The notes below the pieces were generated by a model. It was not told the DNA's origin and did not search any database. It worked only from the letters and a program-made list of their open reading frames with translations. Shown in pieces: positions 35,330-45,026 of a stretch of DNA of 64,000 nt. The stretch's first letter is position 1; each line of letters begins with the position of its first letter. The stretch is taken from positions 62,001 through 126,000 of the forward strand of contig CAWHJF010000001.1 in NCBI GenBank assembly GCA_963829575.1. Reading direction: 5' to 3'. A program made the position numbers and the translations under genes. This DNA is from KACC-23026 sp963829575 (GTDB lineage Bacteria; Bacillota; Bacilli; Bacillales; Sporolactobacillaceae).

Positions 35330-36136
35330 TTAAACTTCTGGCACATCAGCCTCTTCTTTGTTCTTCATACTTTTGTCTCGAATAAACAAAATGATCGTAA
35401 CGATAACAGATAACACCATTAAGCCGATCGCCGACCATTGACCGCCGGTAAGGGCTCCATAACGCGGTGAATCTCCTCTAAAGTATTCCAAGATAAACCG
35501 TTCGAGGAAATAAAGAAAGACATACAGCGAGACAATAAATCCTTTAGGAAGTTTATGTCTATAGAAGATAAAGATCATAAAAAGGATTGCAAAAAGAATC
35601 ATATTGCCTTGACTTTCCCAAACTTCAGCAGGCCACAATGGCTTACTTCCATAATACTGATAGGCATAAGAATTAGGCGGATAAACGATACCAAAGTTGC
35701 TGCCTGTCGGTTTCCCAAACGCATCACCATTCATAAAACAAGCAATTCGCCCAATGCCTTGAGCCAAAATCATAGCAGGCGCCGAATAATCGGCCATTTC
35801 CCAAAAGCTGATTTTATGAATACGGGTGTAAATGATAAGCGTAATGATCCCGCCTACAATCGCACCTTCAATGGAAATCCCACCTTGCCAGACTTCAAAA
35901 ATTGAAATGGGATCTTGACGATAGGTCGGCCATTGAAATACAAACACATGCCAAATCCTCGCACCAATAATCGCACCGACGACACCGTATAGAATAAAAT
36001 CTTTTAAGTGCTTATAGTAGACCGTGCCCTTCATCATGGCAAGAGCCACTCCATAGCCTAAGAAGATCGCAATTAGCGACACAACCGCATGGGTTTGAAC
36101 TTCGTAACCAAATAGATTCACTAAATCTTTATGCAT
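35330..36136 (-). CDS. lgt: Prolipoprotein diacylglyceryl transferase
   Basis: 268 residues from ATG at 36136, nine bases after AGAGGGG. Seven membrane helices with the Lgt signature GRIACFMNGDAFGKPT, plus GGISIEGA and the C-terminal Arg/Glu region FILEYFRGD. Lgt transfers diacylglycerol from phosphatidylglycerol to the lipobox cysteine of preprolipoproteins. Single gene with its own terminator; unlinked to hprK, its neighbour in many bacilli, so it may be a second copy. Confidence 0.93.
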   Translation of the reverse strand: MHKDLVNLFGYEVQTHAVVSLIAIFLGYGVALAMMKGTVYYKHLKDFILYGVVGAIIGARIWHVFVFQWPTYRQDPISIFEVWQGGISIEGAIVGGIITLIIYTRIHKISFWEMADYSAPAMILAQGIGRIACFMNGDAFGKPTGSNFGIVYPPNSYAYQYYGSKPLWPAEVWESQGNMILFAILFMIFIFYRHKLPKGFIVSLYVFLYFLERFILEYFRGDSPRYGALTGGQWSAIGLMVLSVIVTIILFIRDKSMKNKEEADVPEV

Positions 36137-36343
36137 TTTGAGCATCCCCTCTTTCGCGCTCTCCTAAAAAGTTTCATTTATTAGGGCGTAATCATCTCAA
36201 TTACTTCTAAGTTTATTTTTTAAAAAATTGGCTTGTCCATTAGTCCTCTCCTATTCTACCCTATTGCTCTCGCATTTTGAAACCAGTTCGTCGACTTCTC
36301 CAAAAAATTTACACAAAATTTAATCTCTGTCTTTATACACGGC

Positions 36344-36375
36344 AAAAAAAGATCCAAAAGCCGAAGCCTTTGGAC
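36344..36375 (-). terminator. Intrinsic terminator of the aldo/keto reductase
   Basis: TCCAAAGG / CTTTTGGA around a CTTCGG-like loop, then T7 on the minus strand. Confidence 0.82.
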
Positions 36376-36393
36376 TTTGTCATATAGTCGTTA

Positions 36394-37305
36394 TTATCCT
36401 CTTAAAATGCCTTCAATTCGGTTGAGATCATCTTCGTTCAAGTGAATGCCTGCTGATTGGACAATTCCCTGAACCTGATCAGGGCGACGGCCTCCTGGAA
36501 TCACGGCATCCACACCCTCTTGTGCGAGTAACCAGGCCAGAGCGAGATTAGGCAAAGTGGTTGCTTTTTCAATTGCAACACCCTTCAGTTTTTCTGCTTT
36601 TTCAACCTTCTCACGGAAATCCGCTTCATCTCGGCCGGTTGGAACAGGATCTGTGACTTTATATCTCCCCCCAAGTAAGCCAGAAGCGAGTGGGAAATAC
36701 GGGATAAAGGACACATTGTTTTTCGCGCAGAATGGTAAGACATCCGCTTCGACACCTCGGTCAAACATATTGTAACCCGATTGGAGCGCTGCAATTTCCG
36801 TAACGCGTGTCGCTTCCTTTAATTGCTCCAAATTCAAGTTAGACACGCCAATGGCACGAATTTTTCCTTCTTCTTTTAGACGCTTTAACTCCCCAATCGA
36901 TTCTTGAATCGGGGTCTCATCATCTGGAAAATGCAAATAATAGAGGTCGACATAGTCTTGTTTGAGTCGTTTTAAACTTGCCTCAAAAGCTTTTCTTAAG
37001 TATTCAGGGCGATTATTTTTACGATCTTTCTGCCATTCCACGCCACCCTTTGTTGCGAGGATGATCTCCTCGCGTGGTGTGGAGATTTCTTTTAACACGT
37101 CACCGACTAACTCCTCAGATCGACCATGGCCATAGACATCTGCCGTGTCTATAAAATTAATTCCAAGATTAATCGCTTCTTTGACAAAATCCTTACCTTC
37201 TTGTTCACTTAAATCTTTAAAAAAGTTATGACCACCGACTTTATTCGTACCAATCCCAAGAACCGAAACATTTAAGTTAGAATTTCCAAGTTGAACAGTT
37301 TTCAC
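36394..37305 (-). CDS. Aldo/keto reductase
   Basis: 303 residues from GTG at 37305 after GAAAGAGGTG. TIM-barrel AKR with the catalytic tetrad visible: Asp in FIDTADVYGHG with its Tyr, Lys in ATKGG and His in YLHFP. NADPH-site residues follow near the C-terminus (IPGGRRPDQV). Closest in look to YccK/IolS-type reductases. Substrate unknown. Confidence 0.88.
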   Translation of the reverse strand: MKTVQLGNSNLNVSVLGIGTNKVGGHNFFKDLSEQEGKDFVKEAINLGINFIDTADVYGHGRSEELVGDVLKEISTPREEIILATKGGVEWQKDRKNNRPEYLRKAFEASLKRLKQDYVDLYYLHFPDDETPIQESIGELKRLKEEGKIRAIGVSNLNLEQLKEATRVTEIAALQSGYNMFDRGVEADVLPFCAKNNVSFIPYFPLASGLLGGRYKVTDPVPTGRDEADFREKVEKAEKLKGVAIEKATTLPNLALAWLLAQEGVDAVIPGGRRPDQVQGIVQSAGIHLNEDDLNRIEGILRG

Positions 37306-37545
37306 CGTAACACCTCTTTCCAAATATATAATGCCATCAAAACAACCATCTTTAGTATAGTCCAACACTTACATTCTAAGCATGAATTTTGCTTACTTAA
37401 GAATTTCAAATAAAATCTCTTCATTAATTTAAATTATAAAGTACTCGATTTTATAAGTTGAATCTCGTCAAACCCCCTTATTTCGGCTATACTGGCTAAG
37501 GGAATTTATAATTATTTTAAAATAATGTGAATAGGAGAAAGAGCC

Positions 37546-39054
37546 ATGCCTAAAGAAACCAATCGAAAAATGGCAACCGTTGCGATGCTTGTCGCCACGT
37601 TCTTGGTTGCCATTGACGTAACCGTCGTCAGTACGGCAATGCCTCGAATCGTCAGTGATTTGAGCGGCTTGAAACTGATTAGTTGGGTGTTTGCGATCTA
37701 TACGCTTACGACATCCGTTACCACCCCAATTTACGGTAAATTAGCCGATCTATTCGGACGAAAAGTTATTTTTATTATCGGGGTCATATTATTCGTCGCC
37801 GGGTCCATGCTGTCTGGGGCAGCCCATACCATGCCACAGCTCATCTGGTTCAGAGCCTTTCAAGGGATCGGAGCAGGTGCGGTCATGCCCGTTACGTTTA
37901 CCATTATTGCGGATCTCTATCCTGGTGAACAACGCGCGAGAATGTCTGGTGTATTTAGTTCAATTTGGGGGATTGCCGGTCTATTAGGTCCTCTTGTTGG
38001 GGGATTTTTTGTAGACCAAGTCTCCTGGCGATGGATTTTCTATATTAATTTACCAGTTGGACTCGTGTCACTCGTGTTGATTACCCTTTTCTTCCATGAA
38101 ACATTAGAAGAAAAAAAATCCCGCCAAATCGATTACCTGGGTGCTATTACGTTTACAGTTGGGATCTCGTCCCTTTTATATGCGCTACTAAATGGTGGAC
38201 AAGGCAATAAATTCGCTTGGAATTCAGCCCCTATTTATGGCCTTTTTGCAGCAGCCATTATTTTCATTCTACTCTTTGCCTTTATTGAAACCAAAGTGAA
38301 AGAACCCATGTTACCACCTATGCTCTTTAAAATTCCAGCGATATCAATCTCCAATATAATTGGGTTCTTAGCAAGCGGTGTTCTGATTGGCGTCAACGTC
38401 TATCTCCCAATGTGGATTCAAATTATTTTGGGACACAGTGCTACAAGCTCAGGGCTTACTCTTATGCCGATGTCCATCGCTTGGCCGCTTGGAGCGACGT
38501 TTGCAGGACGCTATATGTATAAAATCGGCTCTAAATTCACCGCTGTAATGGGTGGTATTTTAGTGGCATTAGCTTCTGCTTGGCTCTTAGCGCTTAGTCT
38601 GAATTCTCCATATTGGTATTTCGTGGGTCTCATGATCGTGTTTGGTCTTGGCATGGGGTATTCCGTCACTCCAACGACCGTTCTCGTCCAATCCGCGGTC
38701 GGCTGGAAAATGCGTGGTGCGGCAACAGCCTCGAACACGTTTACGCGTTCAATTGGACAAACTGTTGGGGTCGCGATCTTTGGAACGATTTTCAACAATG
38801 CCATTATTAACTATGTTAAAACGTTGCCTAATAATGGTTCGGGCGGAAGGAACATTAGCCAGCTCATAGGAACAGGCGATCTGAGCAAAGTTTCTCCACC
38901 GGTTTTAAAATTGGTTCGAGAGACGTTAGCTCACAGCCTTCACAATGTGTTCATCTTAGCCTTTATCCTTGGGCTCGCGACATTCTTATTCACTCTTTTC
39001 TTACCGGCACATTCAAAAGTGGTTGAACAGCAAAAACAAGTGCAAGGTCACTAA
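37546..39054 (+). CDS. DHA2-family MFS multidrug transporter (14-TM)
   Basis: 502 residues, fourteen hydrophobic segments. Motif D1 near LVAIDVTVVSTAMPRI and motif A-like YGKLADLFGRKVI are the signatures of EmrB/QacA-type drug:H+ antiporters. Start after AGGAG. Single gene, terminator behind. No regulator adjoins it. Confidence 0.88.
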   Translation: MPKETNRKMATVAMLVATFLVAIDVTVVSTAMPRIVSDLSGLKLISWVFAIYTLTTSVTTPIYGKLADLFGRKVIFIIGVILFVAGSMLSGAAHTMPQLIWFRAFQGIGAGAVMPVTFTIIADLYPGEQRARMSGVFSSIWGIAGLLGPLVGGFFVDQVSWRWIFYINLPVGLVSLVLITLFFHETLEEKKSRQIDYLGAITFTVGISSLLYALLNGGQGNKFAWNSAPIYGLFAAAIIFILLFAFIETKVKEPMLPPMLFKIPAISISNIIGFLASGVLIGVNVYLPMWIQIILGHSATSSGLTLMPMSIAWPLGATFAGRYMYKIGSKFTAVMGGILVALASAWLLALSLNSPYWYFVGLMIVFGLGMGYSVTPTTVLVQSAVGWKMRGAATASNTFTRSIGQTVGVAIFGTIFNNAIINYVKTLPNNGSGGRNISQLIGTGDLSKVSPPVLKLVRETLAHSLHNVFILAFILGLATFLFTLFLPAHSKVVEQQKQVQGH

Positions 39055-39071
39055 ACTAATCTAATCTAAGC

Positions 39072-39106
39072 AAACCGCCTCTGGTTTTACTTGAGGCGGT
39101 TTCTTT
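39072..39106 (+). terminator. Intrinsic terminator of the DHA2 transporter
   Basis: AAACCGCCTC / GAGGCGGTTT stem followed by T-rich sequence. Confidence 0.85.
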
Positions 39107-39276
39107 GTGCCCGTAGCCGCATCCTCGCTCGTCTTCGGGTACCTTCCCCTCCCCATAACAACGAATGCCCTTTGCACGAACTATTTTCTTGTCAGCCTTC
39201 CTTCCGAACTCCGTGCAATTTTCGGAAAATTAGTTTATGATCTTTAAAAAGAGTGTCAAGAGGATGGTGATCTCAC

Positions 39277-41112
39277 TTGAGTGGAATTGTTGGATATATA
39301 GGGCACAGACCCGCTCAAGACATCTTATTAGAATGTCTCAAGCATTTGGATTATAGAGGGTATGATTCTTCAGGCGTGGCCCTGTCAAATGGCCAACAGA
39401 TTGAAATACGGAAAGAAGAAGGGCGCATTGAGGATTTGGAGGCGTCCCTTTCTCTAGAGCCCATCATTCCAGGCACGATTGGAATGGGTCATACACGCTG
39501 GGCTTCCCATGGTGCGCCAACAGCAGCCAACTCCCATCCATTAAGCGACCCGGATGGACGCTTTTTTGTCGTTCATAACGGCATTATAGAAAATGATCAT
39601 GCACTAAAACGCGACCTTCGAGCCAAAGGACATACTTTTAAAACCGATACTGACACCGAAGTCATCCCTCATCTCCTAGCAGAATACGATACAGGGAATT
39701 TTATAGAAACGGTGCAAAATGTCATTCCTCTTCTTAAAGGGGCTTTTGCCCTGGTCATCATGTCCGCAGCAGAACCGAACCAAATGATTGCCATTTCACA
39801 AGACAATCCGCTTATTCTCGGATTTGGCACCCATGAATTCTTTCTTTCCTCCGACATCCCGGCTCTTCTTCCTTATACAAAGGACATTTATCCGATTCGA
39901 AATGGCGAGATGGCCATTCTTTCACCGAACCAATTTCATGTTGAAACCTTTGCTGGAGAGCCGGTGATTCCGAGCACCCTAACCATTGCCATTGACCAAG
40001 AGGAAATGACGCTTCAAGATCACAAACATTTCATGCTTAAAGAAATTATGGAACAACCAAAGGCTGTAGAGCGGACACTTGAGGGACGGTTAACCGACGA
40101 CCACGTCCATTTACCTGAACTAGACCCCTTTTATGAGTCCCAGATCCTCTCCACCATTAGAAAAATTGAAATCGTTGCCAGTGGGACCTCTTATCATGCG
40201 GGCATGATTGGAAAACGCGTCTTTGAATCCCTTTTAAACTTACCGATTGAAGTGTCGCTTTCCAGTGAATTTTCATCCGAACATGGCCCTCTTGATTCCA
40301 GTCATTTAGTGGTTGTACTTAGCCAATCGGGAGAAACCGCCGATACATTGTCTGCTCTAAAAGAAGCTCAGCGCTGTGGGGCTACAGCGATTGCCATTAC
40401 CAATTACTCACGGCGCAACATTGCTCGAAAAGCGGATTACACCCTTTTATCTAAAGCAGGTCCGGAAATGGCGGTTCCCTCAACGAAAGCCTATACCTGT
40501 CAAATCACCATGCTTCTACTCTTAGGGCTCTCTCTGACAGACCATTTGAATGGCGCAAACAAAGTTTTAAGGGATGAACTGATTCAAGCCTTAAAGGGGT
40601 TGCCTGATGCGGTCGAAACCTCGCTCATCATGACCCAAGACGCGATCGATCAATTTGCCCAAGTCACCAATGACCAGGATCACCTTTTTTTAATTGGAAA
40701 AGGGCTTGATTATGTCTTGGCCTTGGAAGGCGCATTAAAACTTCAAGAAGTGGCTTACCTTCATGCCGATGCGTATCCGGCTGGCGAGATGAAGCATGGT
40801 ACGATGGCCCTTATTACGCCCGACGTCCCTGTAATTGCCTTAGCGACTCAAGCGCATTTAAGAGAGAAAACAATTAGTAATATTCGCGAATTAAAGGCGC
40901 GTAATGCCTTTGTAGTCGGAATCACGACAGTTAACGATGACGAGGTAAGTGACGCGGTCGATGAATCCCTCTACATTCCAGAAGCACACCCCTTCCTTAT
41001 GCCGATCATTGCGGCTATCCCGCTTCAACTCCTGGCTTACTATGCCGGGACTGTAAGGGGATATGATGTCGACCGGCCACGAAATTTGGCGAAAAGTTTA
41101 ACAGTCGAATAA
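39277..41112 (+). CDS. glmS: GlmS-like glucosamine-6-phosphate synthase with Ser in place of the nucleophile Cys
   Basis: 611 residues, TTG start after GGTGAT. N-terminal class-II glutaminase domain (about 1-240), then two SIS domains with SGTSYHAG, SQSGETADT and the C-terminal RPRNLAKSLTVE. The family always begins Met-Cys-Gly-Ile-Val-Gly, where the Cys becomes the N-terminal nucleophile. Here the codon is AGT, giving Met-Ser-Gly-Ile-Val-Gly. The other glutamine-site residues (HTRWASHG, VHNG, TDTE) are kept. No glmS ribozyme is visible upstream, so this is probably a paralogue rather than the housekeeping copy. It may use free ammonia or act in another sugar-isomerase reaction. Confidence 0.88.
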   Translation: MSGIVGYIGHRPAQDILLECLKHLDYRGYDSSGVALSNGQQIEIRKEEGRIEDLEASLSLEPIIPGTIGMGHTRWASHGAPTAANSHPLSDPDGRFFVVHNGIIENDHALKRDLRAKGHTFKTDTDTEVIPHLLAEYDTGNFIETVQNVIPLLKGAFALVIMSAAEPNQMIAISQDNPLILGFGTHEFFLSSDIPALLPYTKDIYPIRNGEMAILSPNQFHVETFAGEPVIPSTLTIAIDQEEMTLQDHKHFMLKEIMEQPKAVERTLEGRLTDDHVHLPELDPFYESQILSTIRKIEIVASGTSYHAGMIGKRVFESLLNLPIEVSLSSEFSSEHGPLDSSHLVVVLSQSGETADTLSALKEAQRCGATAIAITNYSRRNIARKADYTLLSKAGPEMAVPSTKAYTCQITMLLLLGLSLTDHLNGANKVLRDELIQALKGLPDAVETSLIMTQDAIDQFAQVTNDQDHLFLIGKGLDYVLALEGALKLQEVAYLHADAYPAGEMKHGTMALITPDVPVIALATQAHLREKTISNIRELKARNAFVVGITTVNDDEVSDAVDESLYIPEAHPFLMPIIAAIPLQLLAYYAGTVRGYDVDRPRNLAKSLTVE

Positions 41113-41113
41113 G

Positions 41114-41158
41114 AAAAAAGGACCCTTGAGCCTCAGCGGCTTCAAGGGTCCTTTTTTT
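41114..41158 (+). terminator. Intrinsic terminator of the GlmS-like gene
   Basis: AAAGGACCCTTGA / TCAAGGGTCCTTT palindrome followed by T7. Confidence 0.9.
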
Positions 41159-41216
41159 AGAAACAATTCCCAGGTAATAATTTGAAAATTATATACTTTC
41201 TGGACGCCGAAATAAT

Positions 41217-42290
41217 TTAGATATAATTAAGGCCTGCAGTATAAGGAAACGGCAGCGTCCATTCACGGTTGCCCTCTTCCTTTGGATCCAAAACAAGTTT
41301 AATAAATTCAGAGGGTGAGAGACGTACCCGCTCTCCATCCTTAGCCCATTCTACGTTCTCTCCGTTAACAGAAAACGAGATCGCCTCATTTTTTTCATAA
41401 AAAGGTTGGACCTGCTCGATTAATCGCGCTGGGTTGATCAGATATACAGTCCCTTGGTTTTTGTCAATAGCAGCCCTACTCTTACAAAATTGGTCTAATA
41501 AGTCTGCCTCATGCCATGGAACCGGTAGCGTAAAGTGCGTCAAACGTTCTTCGTCAATGAATGCTTGCACAAGTTCTGCCACATCTTCACTTTTACCCGC
41601 CCATTCAATCCCTAACCCATCCTGAACGTCTAACCCTTCAAAAGGAAGGCCCGCAACGAGGAACGCGCGTAGCTCTCCCTCGACTTCTAAAACCTTCACT
41701 TTATGAGTTCGGTTGAGACAACTCGCATAGGCTTCGGCTTGAATCAACATAGCCAGATCCTGTGGCAATTGCTCATAGGCAACGCTGCGGCGGTTTGCCA
41801 AGCGCGTCATCGCATGGAGGTCAGCTGGTGTCATAGCCCGGACAACATGGTTAGGTTTCGCCCCAAGGGAAGCGCTCTCAATTTCAAAAGAAATCACTTC
41901 GCCAAAATGCTGACACCCTACTCTTGTATAGAGGCTCCGATCACCGGATACTAATAATAAACTAGCCTCTGTTTGCTTTAGATCTTCTAAAATTTGATCA
42001 AGAACAGCTGCCGCATAGCCTTGTCCACGATGGTTAGGATCGGTGCACACCGACCCAATGGAATACACATTTAATCGCGCTTCTCCAACTCGTATTATGG
42101 ATGGGACAAGACCAAAGAACGCAACCAATTCACCGTCTACAAATCCCCCGTAAGACTGGTGAATCAAGTCGGGAAAGAAAATACTTGGGAATGCGGCCCC
42201 CATTGATTTTTGTCGGGGGTTGCGAAAAATTGAATCAGACAACTCGTAAGCGACTTGTTCTTCCCCTTTTTTCAAACGACGGATTTCCAT
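41217..42290 (-). CDS. Eis-like GNAT acetyltransferase
   Basis: 357 residues from ATG at 42290 after AGAGGTGAAGGA. The first GNAT domain has the acetyl-CoA loop DPNHRGQGYAAAVL (motif A). A second, degenerate GNAT-like region and a C-terminal sterol-carrier-like part (FSVNGENVEW) follow, the layout of Eis/YfeN-type enzymes. Substrate unknown; family members acetylate amines such as aminoglycosides. Confidence 0.82.
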   Translation of the reverse strand: MEIRRLKKGEEQVAYELSDSIFRNPRQKSMGAAFPSIFFPDLIHQSYGGFVDGELVAFFGLVPSIIRVGEARLNVYSIGSVCTDPNHRGQGYAAAVLDQILEDLKQTEASLLLVSGDRSLYTRVGCQHFGEVISFEIESASLGAKPNHVVRAMTPADLHAMTRLANRRSVAYEQLPQDLAMLIQAEAYASCLNRTHKVKVLEVEGELRAFLVAGLPFEGLDVQDGLGIEWAGKSEDVAELVQAFIDEERLTHFTLPVPWHEADLLDQFCKSRAAIDKNQGTVYLINPARLIEQVQPFYEKNEAISFSVNGENVEWAKDGERVRLSPSEFIKLVLDPKEEGNREWTLPFPYTAGLNYI

Positions 42291-42340
42291 TTCCTTCACC
42301 TCTTCTATAGTGATCCACTTCATCAGTTCATTTTATTTGA

Positions 42341-42522
42341 CTGTTTCCGTAAACTTTGTTGCTGTTTAACATAGGCGAAAATTGACTCGCTTTCCGCGGA
42401 CAATCCGCGAGCCTCCTCGCTCGTACCTCGCTGTGGGGTCTCGACTGGCTTGCTTTCCCTCAGGAGTCTCGCCATTTTCGCTTAATTTTGTTCTAACAGC
42501 AATAAACTTTTAGAAAAGAGCC
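42341..42522. repeat. MITE-like repeat, copy A
   Basis: About 180 bases with imperfect inverted ends (GTTTCCGTAAACTTTGTTG at left, AATAAACTTTTAGAAAAGAGCC at right). The GC-rich centre holds ACTCGCTTTCCGCGGACAAT, a TGGGGTCTCG word and CAGGAGTCTCGCC. The same element recurs at 43671-43855 and as a relic at 15075-15163. No coding capacity. Confidence 0.75.
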
Positions 42523-42530
42523 ATTTTAAA

Positions 42531-42857
42531 TCACGAACGAGGATAATAGAGCATGATCGCGACGCCTACTAAACAAAAGCTGACCCCTACCCAATCCACT
42601 AGATCTGGGGCTTTTCGGTCGATAGCCCACCCCCATAGAACAGATAAGAGGATGAACACGCCTCCATAGGCGGCATACACACGACCAAAGGTTGGGAAGC
42701 TTTGAAAGGTTGGAATAACACCATAAACGACAAGAATCAGTGCACCCAAAAGGCCAAATAAGATGGATTGACCCTCTCGGAGCCAAATCCATATTAAGTA
42801 GCCGCCCCCTATTTCAGCTAAACCAGCTAATAGAAACAAACCTACTGCTTGAAGCAT
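42531..42857 (-). CDS. YnfA-family small membrane protein (UPF0060)
   Basis: 108 residues from ATG at 42857. Four membrane helices with the family's N-terminal FLLAGLAEIGGGYLIWIWLR and central YGVIPTFQ and GRVYAAYGG motifs. YnfA proteins resemble small multidrug resistance pumps and have been linked to efflux. It follows the CcdA gene by 27 bases on the same strand. A longer start at 42875 is possible. Confidence 0.85.
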   Translation of the reverse strand: MLQAVGLFLLAGLAEIGGGYLIWIWLREGQSILFGLLGALILVVYGVIPTFQSFPTFGRVYAAYGGVFILLSVLWGWAIDRKAPDLVDWVGVSFCLVGVAIMLYYPRS

Positions 42858-42884
42858 GTCTAACAAATCCTTCATTCGAAAAGT

Positions 42885-43598
42885 TTAGAAACCTGTAAAT
42901 CCGTTAAAGACATGAGCAACCAAAAATGAGGTCAAACGTGTCATCCAATTAAAATAAAGTAAAACGCCCATTGCAATCATAATGATTCCGCCTATTTGAG
43001 TGATGACATGGCTAAAGGTTCGAATCCATGTGAGTCGCCCAATAAAAAAAGCAAGAATCAGAAATGGAACCGCAAAGCCTAAGATATAGGCCGTCATATA
43101 GAACAGACCTTGTCCTGGACTTGCCACCCCCATTGCAATCACACCAGCCAGAATGGGACCCGTGCAAGGCGTCCAGCCTGCTGCAAAACCCATTCCAATT
43201 AAAACAGAACCCACGTACCCCGTTGGCCGCCGCCGGAATGTGACTTTTTTCTCTTGCATGAGGAAGCGTGGTTTCAAGAGCCCCACCACCATTAGGCCAA
43301 ACAGAACAATCAGAATCGCCCCCACTTGGCGCAAAACAGTTCCGTATTGTACAAACAGATTGCTTACATATGTGGTGGACGCACCTAAAGCAAGGAAAAT
43401 CACTGAGAAACCGAGTAAAAATAACAGCGCATGAGTGAGCGCCTGGGTTTCGCGCATCCCTTTTCGATCTCTTAGATCCTCGACCGATACCCCTGTTATA
43501 TAAGAGAGGAAACCCGGGTAAACCGGTAACGTACAAGGAGAAACGAAAGAGAGGAGACCTGCTCCAAACGCCAATAGCCATGTGACATGTGTGGTCAA
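42885..43598 (-). CDS. ccdA: Cytochrome c biogenesis protein CcdA
   Basis: 237 residues, ATG after AGGGATGAGAG. Six membrane helices with two redox Cys, in SPCTLPVYPG (Cys22) and GWTPCTGP. CcdA moves electrons from cytoplasmic thioredoxin to extracytoplasmic thioredoxin-like proteins such as ResA. It is unlinked to the ResA-like gene (10.4 kb) but could serve it. The gene pair ccdA-ynfA is bounded on both sides by copies of the same MITE-like repeat. Confidence 0.93.
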   Translation of the reverse strand: MTTHVTWLLAFGAGLLSFVSPCTLPVYPGFLSYITGVSVEDLRDRKGMRETQALTHALLFLLGFSVIFLALGASTTYVSNLFVQYGTVLRQVGAILIVLFGLMVVGLLKPRFLMQEKKVTFRRRPTGYVGSVLIGMGFAAGWTPCTGPILAGVIAMGVASPGQGLFYMTAYILGFAVPFLILAFFIGRLTWIRTFSHVITQIGGIIMIAMGVLLYFNWMTRLTSFLVAHVFNGFTGF

Positions 43599-43670
43599 CT
43601 CTCATCCCTCCTTTTCGATCTTCTAGCTTATGCTCAGTCTCTTATTTTTAAGATTACTATTTTAAAAAAA

Positions 43671-43855
43671 GGCTGTTTTCGTAAACTTTGTTGTTTTTTA
43701 ATAAGCTCCAATAGGCTCGCTTTCCGCGGGCAATCCGTGAGCCTCCTCGGCAAAATACGCCTGCGGGGTCTCACCTGGCTTGCTATTCCCGCAGGAGTCT
43801 CGCCTATTTCCGCTTATTTTTTTATCAAATAGCAACAATCTTTTAGAAAAGAGCC
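43671..43855. repeat. MITE-like repeat, copy B
   Basis: Left end GGCTGTTTTCGTAAACTTTG, right end CAACAATCTTTTAGAAAAGAGCC, with the same GC-rich core as copy A (CTCGCTTTCCGCGGGCAATC, CCTGCGGGGTCTC). Both ends abut TAAAAAAA, a possible 8-base target duplication. Confidence 0.75.
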
Positions 43856-43908
43856 TAAAAAAAAGATTGAAAGGCTAATGAAGCATTCATCTAAAAAAAT
43901 TCAGCGGT

Positions 43909-44982
43909 TTATAGCTCCCAGTCAATAGTCACTTCATGGCCTGTTCTGGACGATTCAAAAATAGCATCCAGTACAAGATTGGTTTTCAATCCTGACAAGG
44001 CCGACGTAATAGGTTCTTTACCTTCTCGAATGCATTCAAGGAAATGCTTGCTTAAAAGAATCCGATCTTCTTCTTGATCTTCTGGGCGTTCCAACACAAC
44101 ATCCACAGGGCGATCAAACGTTTCGGTCACAAGCGTACAGCGGTCACCCACTAAGGATGCCCCTCCTTCAGAGCCCATCAAATGAACAAATGGTTGGTTG
44201 TCACTGGCCATATTCACGGCCCAACTAACTTCAAGTGAAAGAGTCGCACCGTTATCCATTTTTATTAAAGCTGTCGCTAGGTCTTCGACATCATATGAAC
44301 CGTTCCAATTCGGTCGTCCCCAAGTTCCAATGCCTTTTTTCTTTGGACCAAACTCAGCATAGGTGGAGCCAAATACGGAAACAGGTTTCGGATTCCCCAT
44401 TAAATGAAGGGCCAAATCAAGCATATGAACACCAATATCAATGAGTGGGCCGCCTCCGGATACTTCTTTTTGTGTAAACCACGTGCCCCACCCTGGAATC
44501 CCTTTACGACGCCACCAACCTGTTTTGGCATTATAAATGTCCCCCAAGGCCCCATTGTCCACTTGGCGTTTCATTTCGAGCATCTGCCATTGCCAACGCA
44601 TTTGGTGGCCAACCATTACCACTTTTCCAGATTCCTGTTGGGCTCTCACAATCTCTTTTGCAGCGTCTCCGTTGATCCCCATTGGCTTTTCTAATAGAAC
44701 ATGCTTGCCGGCTTTAAGTGCTGCAATGGCGAGTGGTGCATGAAATTTATTTGGTACTCCTACAATCACTGCATCCACGTCTGGATCGGCAATCAAAGTC
44801 TCTGCTGAATCATGGATTTTAACAATCCCATATGTGTTGGCTGCTTTTTCAGCAAGCGGACGGTAGTCATCCGTTACAGCAACAATCGTCGCTTCCTCGC
44901 CTAATTGACTAAAAACGGACATATGTACATTTCCAATGTTACCAGCACCAATAATTCCTAAACGAATTTTCTCCTGTGACAT
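43909..44982 (-). CDS. Gfo/Idh/MocA-type oxidoreductase
   Basis: 357 residues from ATG at 44982 after GGGAGG. N-terminal Rossmann domain GIIGAGNIGNVH; the family's EKPMG motif follows (LLEKPMGINGD), with the C-terminal domain after about 130. The motif GGGPLIDIGVHMLDLALHL carries the catalytic His region. Enzymes of this family oxidise sugars or inositols with NAD(P). It is 45 bases after an isomerase of the xylose-isomerase superfamily, forming a two-gene catabolic operon. Confidence 0.88.
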   Translation of the reverse strand: MSQEKIRLGIIGAGNIGNVHMSVFSQLGEEATIVAVTDDYRPLAEKAANTYGIVKIHDSAETLIADPDVDAVIVGVPNKFHAPLAIAALKAGKHVLLEKPMGINGDAAKEIVRAQQESGKVVMVGHQMRWQWQMLEMKRQVDNGALGDIYNAKTGWWRRKGIPGWGTWFTQKEVSGGGPLIDIGVHMLDLALHLMGNPKPVSVFGSTYAEFGPKKKGIGTWGRPNWNGSYDVEDLATALIKMDNGATLSLEVSWAVNMASDNQPFVHLMGSEGGASLVGDRCTLVTETFDRPVDVVLERPEDQEEDRILLSKHFLECIREGKEPITSALSGLKTNLVLDAIFESSRTGHEVTIDWEL

Positions 44983-45026
44983 CTTTATTTCCTCCCAGAT
45001 CATAGCCTTATATTTAAAGATAGTGA

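Noticed and set aside
39107..39276. glmS ribozyme upstream of the GlmS-like gene
   Set aside because: The conserved catalytic core was not found in the 170 bases before the start.
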